Source: Mechercharimyces sp. CAU 1602 (GTDB lineage Bacteria; Bacillota; Bacilli; Thermoactinomycetales; JANTPT01). Taken from it: DNA of 64,000 bases. Where the stretch lies: positions 1-64,000 of the forward strand of contig NZ_JANTPT010000002.1 of assembly GCF_024753565.1 (NCBI RefSeq), given 5' to 3'. Positions 45,206 through 54,275 of this stretch are shown here, piece by piece; the stretch's first letter is position 1, and every line of letters starts with the position of its first letter. The translations under genes and the position numbers were made by a program. The notes below the pieces were generated by a model. That model saw nothing but the letters and a program-made list of their open reading frames with translations. It had not been told where the DNA came from and did not search any database.

Positions 45206-45659
45206 GTGGCTCCACCTCATCTCTGCGAAGATACTTCGTCATGACCACCACAACCCCTTCGCCATCGCTGATCTCTACATTATCCATCAATGTTTTCATC
45301 AAATAGATACCAAGACCGCGTTCGCGCATCAGCGGCAGAGGTTGATCGTTTTGAATCGGTCCACATGAGGATTGCACACGAGCGGAGTCAAAGCTGCATC
45401 CTTTGTCTTCCACCTTTACTTCTAAACGATCCGCAAATAAAGAATACGTCACCGCAACTTCTCCCGTCGCTGTACCTTGGTATGCATGCTCCACTGCATT
45501 GGTACAAGCTTCTGCAATTGCCAGCTTCATATCTTCAATATCATCATAAGAAAAGCCCATTCGATTAGCAATCCCAGAGAGTGATAAACGGACAATCCCC
45601 ACAAAATCAGGCTTTGCCGGAATATTTATTGTGATTTCATCAACAGCTTCTACCTTCAT
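45174..45659 (-). CDS. rsbW: Anti-sigma-B factor and serine kinase RsbW
   Basis: The 161-residue protein is a GHKL-fold kinase with N box EACTNAVEHAY (residues 50-60), G1 VEDKGCSF and G2 RERGLGIYLMKTL. RsbW binds and holds SigB, and phosphorylates RsbV. Its ATG overlaps the rsbV stop by ATGA. Confidence 0.95.
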   Translation of the reverse strand: MKVEAVDEITINIPAKPDFVGIVRLSLSGIANRMGFSYDDIEDMKLAIAEACTNAVEHAYQGTATGEVAVTYSLFADRLEVKVEDKGCSFDSARVQSSCGPIQNDQPLPLMRERGLGIYLMKTLMDNVEISDGEGVVVVMTKYLRRDEVEPHVAISETKSY

Positions 45660-45991
45660 CCTTCTCTTCCCTCCTTTTCTCCTTGATGAATCGTAAAGAT
45701 CTCACTTAATCCAGTTATTTCCAATAAACGATACAAGCGTGACCCTACACCAACCAACGTTAACTGACCATCCTTGACACGTAAGGCTTTATACGCTCCG
45801 ATCAACACTCCTAGCCCCGTACTATCTATATAATCAACACCAGATAAATCCAACGTAATATGATCTTCTTTCTTCGTTAATGGCATCACTTTATCCCGTA
45901 ACGCGGGTGCAGTGTACACATCAATCTCACCGCGAATTACTAATACTGATCCTGTATCTATCCCACTTCTTTCTTCAATTGAAACATTCAT
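45656..45991 (-). CDS. rsbV: Anti-anti-sigma factor RsbV (STAS domain)
   Basis: The 111-residue STAS protein has the phosphorylation segment DYIDSTGLGVLIGAY, with Ser57 the expected site. Unphosphorylated RsbV sequesters RsbW and frees SigB. The ATG at 45991 follows GGAGGGTGAGATCC. A sigma-B-like promoter lies directly upstream (46022-46047), giving rsbV-rsbW-sigB an autoregulatory start as in B. subtilis. Confidence 0.95.
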   Translation of the reverse strand: MNVSIEERSGIDTGSVLVIRGEIDVYTAPALRDKVMPLTKKEDHITLDLSGVDYIDSTGLGVLIGAYKALRVKDGQLTLVGVGSRLYRLLEITGLSEIFTIHQGEKEGREG

Positions 45992-46021
45992 GGATCTCAC
46001 CCTCCGATACTAGTACTTACT

Positions 46022-46047
46022 CTACCCGTTCCTCTTCCTCATAAAAC
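46022..46047 (-). promoter_or_regulatory. Sigma-B-dependent promoter before rsbV
   Basis: The minus strand has GTTTTA (46047-46042), a 14-bp spacer and GGGTAG (46027-46022), close to the sigma-B consensus GTTTWW-N12-15-GGGWAW. It sits in the gap between rsbU and rsbV, where B. subtilis has its sigma-B autoregulatory promoter. Confidence 0.75.
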
Positions 46048-47049
46048 CTAAAGCCGACGAAGCATTAAAATCGTTTGATCATCCCGTAGCTCATAATTAG
46101 CTTTTTCATACAGATATTGAAAAGTAGCATCTACTGTTTCTTGCGCAGTTGAGTCTAAATGATTTTCCAATATTTCCCGTAGACGGTCTCGCCCTAAAAA
46201 CTGCTCATCGATTCGACATTCCGTTACCCCGTCTGAGAAAAGGATGATCGCATCCCCTGGTGCCAAATCTAAACTATACTCCTGATAGTGAACATGACGA
46301 CTAACACCTAGTACCAGCCCCCGGGTAGTCATATCATAAAAACGCTTTTCGGCAGCGCAATAATAAAAGCCAGGCTCATGCCCTGCAGTGGCATATCGAA
46401 AACGGTGCGTCTGTTCATTATATAGACCGTACACCATCGTTATAAACATACTGGAGTCCACATTTCGCTCTACCACAGCGTTAATATGTCGCAAAATTTC
46501 TGATGGCGAAGGAGATTCTTCGTCTAATCCATCCATCGCGTATTTGATCATCGACATGCATAGAGCAGCAGGAATCCCTTTACCAATAATATCGGATAAA
46601 GCTACTCCAAGAGTCCCATCTTCATGTAAAACAAAGTTGTAGTAATCCCCACTCATGCGATGAGCGGGCACGCTGATGGTACCAATATCTAAGCCCGGAA
46701 AATCAGGTGCTCCATCAGGGAGGAGCGTTTGTTGCATCCCCACTGCTACTTCTATTTCCGACTCCAGCTCCTGTTGTCTTGTAACTAACATCTCGTGCTC
46801 TCGATAAGCAATACCATACCGTACCATGATTTCAATCAACACATCAAAGGATAGATTCACATCTACAGGAAGATCCTCAATCCATTCTTTTAATCCCGCT
46901 AAATGAAATCCTACTATTTCTTCCGGGGGAAGAAAATCCTCTAACATCCATTTCCCTAATTGACCTACAGCATATAAATGATCTTCCTTCTGTTCTTTTA
47001 AATAGGAATGAAGGATCTCAACATATTGTTGCTTAAAGTTCTTATCCAC
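46048..47049 (-). CDS. rsbU: PP2C-type serine phosphatase RsbU
   Basis: The 333-residue protein has an RsbU-like N-terminal helical domain (about residues 1-90, FKQQYVEILHSYLKEQKEDH) and a SpoIIE/PP2C catalytic domain with MSGDYYNFVLHEDGTLGVALSDIIGKG, ATAGHEPG, LFSDGVTE and DDQTILMLR metal sites. It dephosphorylates RsbV-P to activate SigB. The GTG at 47049 follows GAGGTGAAAGA. In B. subtilis the N-terminal domain binds RsbT; no rsbR, rsbS or rsbT precedes it here, and mazF is the next gene upstream. Confidence 0.93.
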   Translation of the reverse strand: MDKNFKQQYVEILHSYLKEQKEDHLYAVGQLGKWMLEDFLPPEEIVGFHLAGLKEWIEDLPVDVNLSFDVLIEIMVRYGIAYREHEMLVTRQQELESEIEVAVGMQQTLLPDGAPDFPGLDIGTISVPAHRMSGDYYNFVLHEDGTLGVALSDIIGKGIPAALCMSMIKYAMDGLDEESPSPSEILRHINAVVERNVDSSMFITMVYGLYNEQTHRFRYATAGHEPGFYYCAAEKRFYDMTTRGLVLGVSRHVHYQEYSLDLAPGDAIILFSDGVTECRIDEQFLGRDRLREILENHLDSTAQETVDATFQYLYEKANYELRDDQTILMLRRL

Positions 47050-47146
47050 TCTTTCACCTCGATTGGAGTGATATCCCACCCTATTATTTCTTTATTATTA
47101 TACAAAAAGTTGAGAGCCTACTTGATAAAAAAAAACGCAAGCATAT

Positions 47147-47180
47147 GAAAAAGATGTGGAAGATTTCTCTCCCACATCTT
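47147..47180 (-). terminator. mazEF terminator
   Basis: AAGATGTGG pairs with CCACATCTT around a 12-base loop (47151-47180), followed on the minus strand by TTTC. It isolates mazEF from rsbU. Confidence 0.75.
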
Positions 47181-47271
47181 ATCACACACCGCTTTTCGTG
47201 GTTGGTACCATATCAGCTCGGGATTTTTCTTACGAATAACATCCGAATTAACGAGTATTAATGCTCAGAAG

Positions 47272-47622
47272 TTAAAAATCAATCAATCCCAAGCTGATCT
47301 GCAATGCTTCGTTTACGAACTCCATCATCTCATCATCCAGGCTAGTAATCTTATCAGTTAGACGCTGTTTGTCGATGGTACGTATCTGTTCCAACAAAAT
47401 AACAGAGTCGCGATCAAAGCCGTTCGCCTTTGCGTCAATTTCCACATGGGTTGGTAACTTCGCTTTTTGGATCTGAGCGGTGATCGCGGCGACGATAACG
47501 GTGGGGCTAAAGCGGTTACCAATATTATTCTGAATGACGAGGACAGGCCGCACGCCTCCTTGTTCGGAACCAACCACTGGAGAAAGATCCGCGAAATAGA
47601 CATCGCCACGCTTAACAATCAA
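47272..47622 (-). CDS. ndoA: EndoA / MazF-type endoribonuclease toxin
   Basis: The 116-residue protein is almost the same as B. subtilis Endo[41 protein letters not shown], and [18 protein letters not shown]. It cleaves mRNA at UACAU-type sites and is inhibited by the upstream antitoxin. It starts at TTG (47622) after GGGGTG, five bases after the antitoxin gene. Located between sigB and alr, as in B. subtilis. Confidence 0.97.
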   Translation of the reverse strand: MIVKRGDVYFADLSPVVGSEQGGVRPVLVIQNNIGNRFSPTVIVAAITAQIQKAKLPTHVEIDAKANGFDRDSVILLEQIRTIDKQRLTDKITSLDDEMMEFVNEALQISLGLIDF

Positions 47623-47627
47623 GTTGG

Positions 47628-47900
47628 CTACACCCCACTAACCATACGAACCAACGTATCATCCGCCTCTTCTTCCGCTTCGAAAGCTTCCAATGCGTAA
47701 TTGAGGTTAATTCGACCCATCTCCATGTAGCCTCGTTGCATCATTTCACGTATGACACGCTTTTTGCGCTCATTTAAATACAACTTCATCGCTCGGCGGA
47801 CAAACTCGCTCCGATTCGATTTTTCTTTTGCTACCATTCCATCTACCTCTTCAAGTAAATGATCAGGTAAGCTAATCATTATTCTCTTCGTATCAGACAA
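47628..47900 (-). CDS. ndoAI: EndoAI antitoxin (MazE-like, ribbon-helix-helix)
   Basis: The 90-residue protein has a CopG-type ribbon-helix-helix N-terminus ([19 protein letters not shown], then [15 protein letters not shown]) and an acidic C-terminal segment ([11 protein letters not shown]) that would bind the toxin. TTG start at 47900 with GGGGGTG seven bases upstream. First gene of the toxin-antitoxin pair. Confidence 0.95.
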   Translation of the reverse strand: MSDTKRIMISLPDHLLEEVDGMVAKEKSNRSEFVRRAMKLYLNERKKRVIREMMQRGYMEMGRINLNYALEAFEAEEEADDTLVRMVSGV

Positions 47901-48084
47901 CTACAAGCACCCCCAACTATCTTCTCCGTTGGCGATTTTCTCTTCTCAATACTACCATTATGTCAGTTATGTTGCAAAAATATACTTTTATAGAGAATAA
48001 GCTCAACTGACGAAATGCCCACATTCTTAACATTATTCGACTTTCCCTACTTCATTCCTGCTTTGTCATTACACGTTTTCATAA

Positions 48085-49275
48085 TTAGAATAAGTCCCCT
48101 GAGGTGGCGTGCAGATAATTGATCACCTGTGTCTCCTGTCCCTCTTTTATATATATGCGAGGCACACGGCGACTAATCTTACTCGTCACCTCATATGAGA
48201 TCGTATTTAACATATCTGCCACTTCATCAACGGAGATGGATGAAGCGCGCTGATTGCCATACAATACAACCTCATCTCCTACTTTTACCGGCATGACTGA
48301 GCTAACGTCAATCATCATTTGATCCATGCAGACACGGCCCACAATCGGAACCCTCTTCCCTCCAATTAAAGCAACGCCGCGATTAGATAGCTGTCTGCTA
48401 AATCCATCCGCATAACCGATTGGCAAGGTAGCAATCCATTGTTTCCCATTTACAGTGGTTGTTTTCCCATAACTAACCCCGTACGATTTAGGTAAGCGCT
48501 TCACACGAACAACCTTTGTTTTAAGTGTTAATGCAGGACGAAGCGCAATTCTAGAACGGTCCACTTCTGGTGAGGGATAGTATCCATACAAGCTGATTCC
48601 AATCCGCACCATCGAATATGCATATTGAGGGAGATCAATAGCCGCACCGCTATTGGCCGCATGCACTATCGGGGGTAATAACCTTTCTGCTTGTAATTGA
48701 TCGATTACGCGCTGAAATCGAGCCGCTTGTTCGTGTGTATACGTTTTATCCTTTTCATCTGAACAGGCAAAGTGGGTAAACAGCCCCGATACCTTAATCT
48801 TGTTGAGAGAAGATAGTTTTTCCATAATCGCTACGGTTTCATCAACGAGAACTCCCATACGTCCCATGCCCGTATCCACTTTGACATGAACTGACAACGG
48901 TCGTTCTAAATCAGTGAGCACATGTGCCATCGCTATAGCATCCTCAGATGAGTTAATCATTAGCGTGATATCTTCCTGCGCCGCGATAGCAGCTGCTACA
49001 GGTGGGGTGTATCCCATCACCAACAGAGGTACCTTAATCCCTCCCCGACGCAGTTCAAGCGCTTCATCTAAAAAAGCTACCCCCAGCCAGTCTACCCCTG
49101 CTTCCACAGCCGCTTGTGCTACTGGCTGAGCACCATGACCATATCCATCTGCTTTTACAACCGCCATCAACTGCGTACCCGAAGGTAAGTGACAACGAAA
49201 TTGCTTCACATTATGGCATATCGCATCAAGATCTATCTCGGCCACTGTGGGCCTACAGTATTGAACACTCTTCAT
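48085..49275 (-). CDS. alr: Alanine racemase
   Basis: The 396-residue PLP enzyme interconverts L- and D-alanine for the cell wall. Lys41 in MAVVKADGYGHG holds PLP, with SMVRIGISLYGYYPS and the C-terminal GRVCMDQMMIDVS present. Order ydcC-like - alr - ndoAI - ndoA matches B. subtilis. GGGTGAGTGC precedes the ATG. The C-terminus is about 7-8 residues longer than typical. Confidence 0.97.
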   Translation of the reverse strand: MKSVQYCRPTVAEIDLDAICHNVKQFRCHLPSGTQLMAVVKADGYGHGAQPVAQAAVEAGVDWLGVAFLDEALELRRGGIKVPLLVMGYTPPVAAAIAAQEDITLMINSSEDAIAMAHVLTDLERPLSVHVKVDTGMGRMGVLVDETVAIMEKLSSLNKIKVSGLFTHFACSDEKDKTYTHEQAARFQRVIDQLQAERLLPPIVHAANSGAAIDLPQYAYSMVRIGISLYGYYPSPEVDRSRIALRPALTLKTKVVRVKRLPKSYGVSYGKTTTVNGKQWIATLPIGYADGFSRQLSNRGVALIGGKRVPIVGRVCMDQMMIDVSSVMPVKVGDEVVLYGNQRASSISVDEVADMLNTISYEVTSKISRRVPRIYIKEGQETQVINYLHATSGDLF

Positions 49276-49279
49276 GCAC

Positions 49280-49702
49280 TCACCCGTTTACCTTCTTAAG
49301 TTGGCTTCGCAATGCCGTGAGAAAGTCATCTGAAACCAAAAGATATATTTTTTTATTATGCAATTTACTGCGGAAGATATGTCCTAAATCATATGTCCGC
49401 TCCAAATCGAGTAACGGATACACGCTTGTTTTTCTACCGACTCTCACCTCTAAGCGATCTGCATATAACGCATAACGTGGATGCACTACTACTCGGTACA
49501 GTACAGGAAATCCAAACATAATAACAGCCGCTACCATTAGGAGAGCAATGATAAATGGTGTTGAACGCACTTCAAAAAAAGAGAGTAATACAAAAAAACC
49601 CACCAAGAATAAGCCCATCTCTATATAGCGAGTGGTGGGGCTTTTACGATATAAAAGGATTGTGTATGAGGTTGCTTCCTCACGAATGACGGAATCACTC
49701 AT
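49280..49702 (-). CDS. Small membrane protein with possible PH-like domain
   Basis: The 140-residue protein has two adjacent membrane segments (about residues 28-42 and 48-70), followed by a soluble C-terminal domain, YALYADRLEVRVGRKTSVYPL, with the strand pattern of bacterial PH-like domains. It lies 4 bp upstream of alr in the same direction, so it is translationally linked, which is unlike the B. subtilis locus. No function is known to me. Confidence 0.65.
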   Translation of the reverse strand: MSDSVIREEATSYTILLYRKSPTTRYIEMGLFLVGFFVLLSFFEVRSTPFIIALLMVAAVIMFGFPVLYRVVVHPRYALYADRLEVRVGRKTSVYPLLDLERTYDLGHIFRSKLHNKKIYLLVSDDFLTALRSQLKKVNG

Positions 49703-49826
49703 CGTTAGTACCTTACCTTCCCCTTATCATACCTACTTCATTGATTCTTTGTCCTCATAGGTATCATACTCTCTTTTCCGCGATATTGCAAAGGAGAAGG
49801 CTAGTTTCCAGACTGTCAATTATTCC

Positions 49827-49876
49827 AAAAAAAAACCCCTTCACAAGCCTTGGAAGCAGGCTATATAAAGGGATTT
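49827..49876 (-). terminator. Terminator of the ydcC-like gene
   Basis: AAATCCCTT pairs with AAGGGGTTT, and an inner AGCCT pairs with AGGCT; a run of nine T residues follows on the minus strand. Confidence 0.88.
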
Positions 49877-49883
49877 ATACCTA

Positions 49884-50891
49884 CTATTTTGCTGGTTGTG
49901 TCACCACGGACTGTGCAATTTTCTCCATCTCTGCCTCTGGCAAGTCACCGTACAATTCAAATTGGGTACCTTCATATGTCCAGGTCAAACGTTTTTTCTC
50001 TTCCATCTCTACCATCACTCCATACGTAAAGCCTAGATCAATCGGAGTTCCCTCCGCTGTTAAACTAGCATGGACAGCGCTCGGATGACTTTGGGCTAAA
50101 GTAAAAGGACGATCACCTTGATAGCGCATAACCACTGTTTTTCCATTCATCGACTCCACTGTATTTTCCCCTGTCAAGCGGCTTCCCTCAGGCACATAAC
50201 CGGGGGTGAGAACGGAAAACTTCTCTTCTTCCTCTGTACTCGGACTCTTCTTAAGGGCGAAGGCGGAGCGATTGCGCTCGAGATCAAAGGCATCGGCATC
50301 AAAAGTAGGATTTATTTCAAAAGAATCAAACGTGACCGTAACAAGGGCTTCATGATTTTCATCATATACTTCTACTTTATCTGGACTCAAATCTTGCTTC
50401 ATCCAGATTTTTTGTGATTGAAAAGATTGATGTTGTTTATAACTAGCTGCTACTTCAAACTGATACACTCCTTCCGTCGCCTCAAATTGACGCTCTTTAT
50501 CTTCGATAATGCTGTTCATCAATGTTTGATAAAGATAAATTTGTCCGTTCGCTTCTGGCCAATCGCTCTGGAAGCGAAAACTTTTATCCAAATGTGGGGT
50601 TATCACGTATACTCCATCATCGTTGCGCAATAAAACTTGCGTAATCTCTTTCTTCTTATTTTTAAGAGAGACACGATAAAAATGGGGTTGTTGATACCAC
50701 ACCTCTACATCATACTCCTGTGGTTCATTGCCAGTAGCAACTTGCATTTTCGCTTTACTCTTGTAGCTTTCCATCTTCTCCAATCTCTTAGAAACATCCC
50801 GTATCACTTCATCTGAACTTTTGGGCCCACATCCAGTCAGCCATACGGTCAACAATAATATGATTGCCAAAAGTAACGGTGTACGACGCAC
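49884..50891 (-). CDS. LolA-like lipoprotein (YdcC homologue)
   Basis: The 335-residue protein has a lipoprotein signal (LLLAIILLLTVWLTGCGP, Cys about residue 20) and a LolA/LppX-like beta-rich region with KMESYKSKAKMQV, VWYQQPHFYRVSL and KIWMKQDLSPDKVEVYD. Position between acpS/nnr and alr equals B. subtilis ydcC, a sporulation protein required in the forespore or mother cell (details from memory). The GTG at 50891 follows AAAGGAG with good spacing; another GTG lies three codons upstream. Confidence 0.85.
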   Translation of the reverse strand: MRRTPLLLAIILLLTVWLTGCGPKSSDEVIRDVSKRLEKMESYKSKAKMQVATGNEPQEYDVEVWYQQPHFYRVSLKNKKKEITQVLLRNDDGVYVITPHLDKSFRFQSDWPEANGQIYLYQTLMNSIIEDKERQFEATEGVYQFEVAASYKQHQSFQSQKIWMKQDLSPDKVEVYDENHEALVTVTFDSFEINPTFDADAFDLERNRSAFALKKSPSTEEEEKFSVLTPGYVPEGSRLTGENTVESMNGKTVVMRYQGDRPFTLAQSHPSAVHASLTAEGTPIDLGFTYGVMVEMEEKKRLTWTYEGTQFELYGDLPEAEMEKIAQSVVTQPAK

Positions 50892-50900
50892 TTGACCCAC

Positions 50901-51079
50901 TCCTTTTATCGAATGATCTAAAAATATAGACTTTTATTGTTGGCGTAAGATCGCATGCACAACCTTATACTTTTGTGTATCTGTGCAAACGATCCACCCA
51001 TCTAACCGCGCTTCAAACAGCCCCTTCACCGATTCCGACACTTCAAGGATGAGCCCATTTTGCTCCCACTTATTTTTAC
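50901..51079. other. Intergenic region with an unassigned reading frame
   Basis: The minus strand carries an open frame that ends at 50934 and runs back into the 3' end of nnr. Its last part (FEARLDGWIVCTDTQKYKVV, then HAILRQQ) reads like protein. No ATG, GTG or TTG with a ribosome site was found near its beginning. It may be a lost fragment or chance. Confidence 0.3.
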
Positions 51080-52627
51080 TTAACGGGGTGCGTACATGGA
51101 CTCCAACTGCTGCAGAAGAACCCCAATTTCTGCAGCCACTTCTGTAGCTACCACACTATGCGCCGATTTTGTGCCTGCCGCACTTTCTGCTGCTTTGCCA
51201 TGAAGATAGACACTCATAGCGACCGCTTGTTGCAAGGGAAGAGAACGTGCCAGCAGAGCGCCTATCATACCCGTTAATATATCACCTGATCCACCTTTGG
51301 CTAAAGCGGGATTTCCCGTAGGATTAACTACTTGCTTCCCATCAGGATAAGCGATAATCGTATAAGTTCCTTTGAGTACAACAGTTACTCCATAGCGAAG
51401 GGCGAAATCACGTGCCACTTGATGACGTGCCGCCTCTACCTCTGCAATAGAGATTCCAAGCAGGCGGGCCATCTCACCTGGATGAGGTGTGAGAACAACA
51501 TCTTGCGCATCGCATAACCAATCTGGATCAAGAGAAAGTATATTAAGTGCATCGGCATCGAGCACGAGAGGAACTTCCGCCTGCTGTAATAGAGTGCGCA
51601 GCCATTCACCTTCAGTAGAAAAACGTCCCAGCCCCGGTCCTACTGCAATAGCTGTAATGTCACGCTGCTTTAATTCGGTTGCCGTTGGCACTATCGTAAA
51701 CTTCCCTCTATTATCGGGCCACGCCCACACCATCGCCTCTGTCACTTTGCTCGCCATCACTTGCTCTGCCCATGCGGGCACAGCAAGCGTCACTTTCCCG
51801 GCTCCAGAGCGTAAAGCCCCGATTCCTGCCATTTCCGCCGCCCCTACCATCCCTTGTGCCCCACCGACGATTAACACATGTCCATATGTGCCTTTATGCC
51901 CCCACTTTTCACGCTGGCGCAGTGCCTGCTGCCACAGATGGGGATGGTTTACTTTCACCTCCGGTTCACAGAGACGAACAACCTCTGTCGGAATCCCAAT
52001 GTCTGCCACAATGATTTCTCCACAATAGCGCGCAGTAGGAAAGAGATAATGTCCCCACTTGGGAAAAGCGAACGTAATAGTGAGGTCTGCATGAATACAA
52101 ACAGGATGAGACTTCCCTCTATCTACATCTACTCCACTTGGCACGTCAACGGCTACCACCCAATTCAACCCTGCTTCATTAATAGCGGAGATCACGCGTG
52201 CAGTGGATGGTCGGACTTCACCGCTGAGTCCCGTACCCAATAAAGCGTCGACCACCCCATCCACAGTAGCGAGCGCTTGTAGAAAGAGAGAATGCTTTTC
52301 CTCTTCGTACCACCCAATCGGGATGTCAAGGGCTTCACAAGCTTCTAAAAAAGTGGTCGTATCTGCACTCATTCTTGCACGGCTACCCACAATCCACACT
52401 TGCACATCCCAGCCTGCCTGTTGAAGATGACGCGCTGTAACAAAGCCGTCACCACCATTGTTTCCTCCACCCGCAAGGATGAGCACTCGTCCATCAGTGT
52501 ATCGTTCCTGCACTGCCTGGCTGACAGCTAGCCCCGCCCGTTCCATTAATACAACTCCTGGAATAGAGAATGCAGCGCTGCTAAGTCGATCGATCTCACG
52601 CATTTCTTGTGCGGTAACTACATACAC
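51080..52627 (-). CDS. nnr: Bifunctional NAD(P)H-hydrate epimerase / ADP-dependent NAD(P)H-hydrate dehydratase
   Basis: The 515-residue protein repairs hydrated NAD(P)H. The N-terminal epimerase has AGGGNNGGDGFVTARHL and AVDVPSGVD; the C-terminal ribokinase-like dehydratase has HVLIVGGAQGMVGAAEMAG, AVGPGLGR, LDADALN, LTPHPGEMARL and NPTGNPALAKGGSGDILTG. The GTG start has AGGAGGGAC upstream. It lies downstream of acpS in the same direction. Confidence 0.96.
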   Translation of the reverse strand: MYVVTAQEMREIDRLSSAAFSIPGVVLMERAGLAVSQAVQERYTDGRVLILAGGGNNGGDGFVTARHLQQAGWDVQVWIVGSRARMSADTTTFLEACEALDIPIGWYEEEKHSLFLQALATVDGVVDALLGTGLSGEVRPSTARVISAINEAGLNWVVAVDVPSGVDVDRGKSHPVCIHADLTITFAFPKWGHYLFPTARYCGEIIVADIGIPTEVVRLCEPEVKVNHPHLWQQALRQREKWGHKGTYGHVLIVGGAQGMVGAAEMAGIGALRSGAGKVTLAVPAWAEQVMASKVTEAMVWAWPDNRGKFTIVPTATELKQRDITAIAVGPGLGRFSTEGEWLRTLLQQAEVPLVLDADALNILSLDPDWLCDAQDVVLTPHPGEMARLLGISIAEVEAARHQVARDFALRYGVTVVLKGTYTIIAYPDGKQVVNPTGNPALAKGGSGDILTGMIGALLARSLPLQQAVAMSVYLHGKAAESAAGTKSAHSVVATEVAAEIGVLLQQLESMYAPR

Positions 52628-52755
52628 CCTTTGTCCCTCCTAACCGCGTTATATCTATATGTGCCTATCTTCGATGATATGCAGACAAGACTGACAGGCA
52701 CTTAGAGAGTGAGAATATCTGCCCCTTACTGCCTATTCCCCCTCTCTACTTCCCT

Positions 52756-53139
52756 TTATGGCGATGCCAATCGCTCAACCACAACTATAGCAGTAGCATA
52801 AGCCTTAGTATGAGAGATGGAGAGGTGAAGTGATACGTCCTCTCCCCACCCTAGGTTTTTCTGCGCTCGCTCTGATAGACGCAGGTACGGACGACCCGCT
52901 TTATCTTTTACAACATCAATATCTAAAAAGCCGATTTGACTACCAATTCCTGTGCCAGCTGCTTTTACAACCGCTTCTTTGGCAGCAAATCGTCCTGCCA
53001 CCATTTCTAGACGGCGACGTTCATGTTGAGAAAGAAGCTTTTGTTCCTCCTCGGTGAGGATCCGTTTAAGTAAGCGATCTACTCCAATTTCCCTGATTCG
53101 ATCCATCTCCACCAGATCCGTACCGATGCCAATAATCAT
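52756..53139 (-). CDS. acpS: Holo-[acyl-carrier-protein] synthase
   Basis: The 127-residue enzyme moves 4'-phosphopantetheine from CoA to acyl carrier protein. It has the signatures IGIGTDLVEMDRI, AGRFAAKEAVVKAAGTGIG, and LSISHTKAYATAIVVVE. It begins 14 bp after the ABC permease gene and lies upstream of nnr, as in many Bacillales. Confidence 0.97.
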   Translation of the reverse strand: MIIGIGTDLVEMDRIREIGVDRLLKRILTEEEQKLLSQHERRRLEMVAGRFAAKEAVVKAAGTGIGSQIGFLDIDVVKDKAGRPYLRLSERAQKNLGWGEDVSLHLSISHTKAYATAIVVVERLASP

Positions 53140-53153
53140 CTCCTACCACCCCT

Positions 53154-54275
53154 TCAGTCCACATCCCATCGGAAGCTCCAAGCTGCTATAGCGAAAGAGG
53201 CGATTAACCATGCACTTAAAACCAATGCAGGAATCCATAGATCGATAATGGTGGCACCCGTATTCATCACCCCACGCAATGCATCCGTCAAGTATCCAAT
53301 CGGTATTGCTTTTACCAAAGGTTGAAGAAACCCCGGCAGATCCCGAACAGGGAAAAAGATTCCACCAACAAAGATCATAGGAAAAGAGATTAAACCCGCT
53401 ATAGGTCCAGCGCTCTCCGGCGTTTTTGCTAAACTGGCGATAATAAAACCAATCGACAAAAATGTGAGGGTACCCAATAAAATAAAGAGCAACAAGAGCA
53501 ACCACGATCCATATACGTGAACCCCGAAAACAAAATATGCCACTAATACTACCACTAATGCTTGCAGTCCATTCAGCAAGATCCGAGCCGATATTTGCGC
53601 AGCAATAAAGGTAGCACTATTAAGTGGGGTTCCTTGCATCCGGCGCAAAATACCGCGTTCTCTCCAAGAGGCAATCGTCGCAGCTACCCCGTTCAAATTA
53701 TTTGTCATGATTAATAGCGATAAAATACCAGGAACCAAAAAATCGATATAATTGAGCTCTTTTGCATGTACATTTTTCGCTTCCACCGTAATACGCGGCT
53801 CAAAACCAACTACTTCTTTATTTTGTTCATCTACTGCTTGTTCCACCAGCGTGGACCCAATCTCTTTTAATGTTTGATTGCTTTCATCCAAATATAGGAG
53901 TATTTTATGATCGGAAGATTTCCCATGTTGCTGTAATTGGGTAGAGAAGCCGGACTTGATCACCACCAGCGCGTCCAGTTCACCTTCTTCAAGAAGTTGA
54001 ACCCCAGCTTCCACATCCTCACTTTGCTCCAACTCACTCCAAGTAAACCCCTCTTTTTGCTGCAATTGTGAGAGAAACGCTTGCGACGCTTGCGACTGAT
54101 CTTGATCGACCACCGCTAATTTGAGGGAGAAAGGAGCACTGTCTTCTTTTCCTCCTAAAAGAGTACCCAAGGCTAAAATCATAAAGACGGGTAAAATTAA
54201 AGACCAGATAATCGTATTTTTATTACGTAGAAACAAGAGCAGCTGCACTTTGGTCAGTTGTAAATAAGCCTTCAT
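53154..54275 (-). CDS. ABC-2 type exporter permease
   Basis: The 373-residue membrane protein has one N-terminal segment, a large extracytoplasmic loop (about residues 45-180, with a Val/Glu-rich part and SNQTLKEIGSTLVEQAV), then five segments. The motif FPMIFVGGIFFPVRDLPGFL is typical of drug or peptide exporters of the ABC-2 class. It overlaps the ATPase gene by 4 nt and probably forms the exporter with it. Substrate unknown (drug, lipid or antibiotic are possible). Confidence 0.88.
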   Translation of the reverse strand: MKAYLQLTKVQLLLFLRNKNTIIWSLILPVFMILALGTLLGGKEDSAPFSLKLAVVDQDQSQASQAFLSQLQQKEGFTWSELEQSEDVEAGVQLLEEGELDALVVIKSGFSTQLQQHGKSSDHKILLYLDESNQTLKEIGSTLVEQAVDEQNKEVVGFEPRITVEAKNVHAKELNYIDFLVPGILSLLIMTNNLNGVAATIASWRERGILRRMQGTPLNSATFIAAQISARILLNGLQALVVVLVAYFVFGVHVYGSWLLLLLFILLGTLTFLSIGFIIASLAKTPESAGPIAGLISFPMIFVGGIFFPVRDLPGFLQPLVKAIPIGYLTDALRGVMNTGATIIDLWIPALVLSAWLIASFAIAAWSFRWDVD

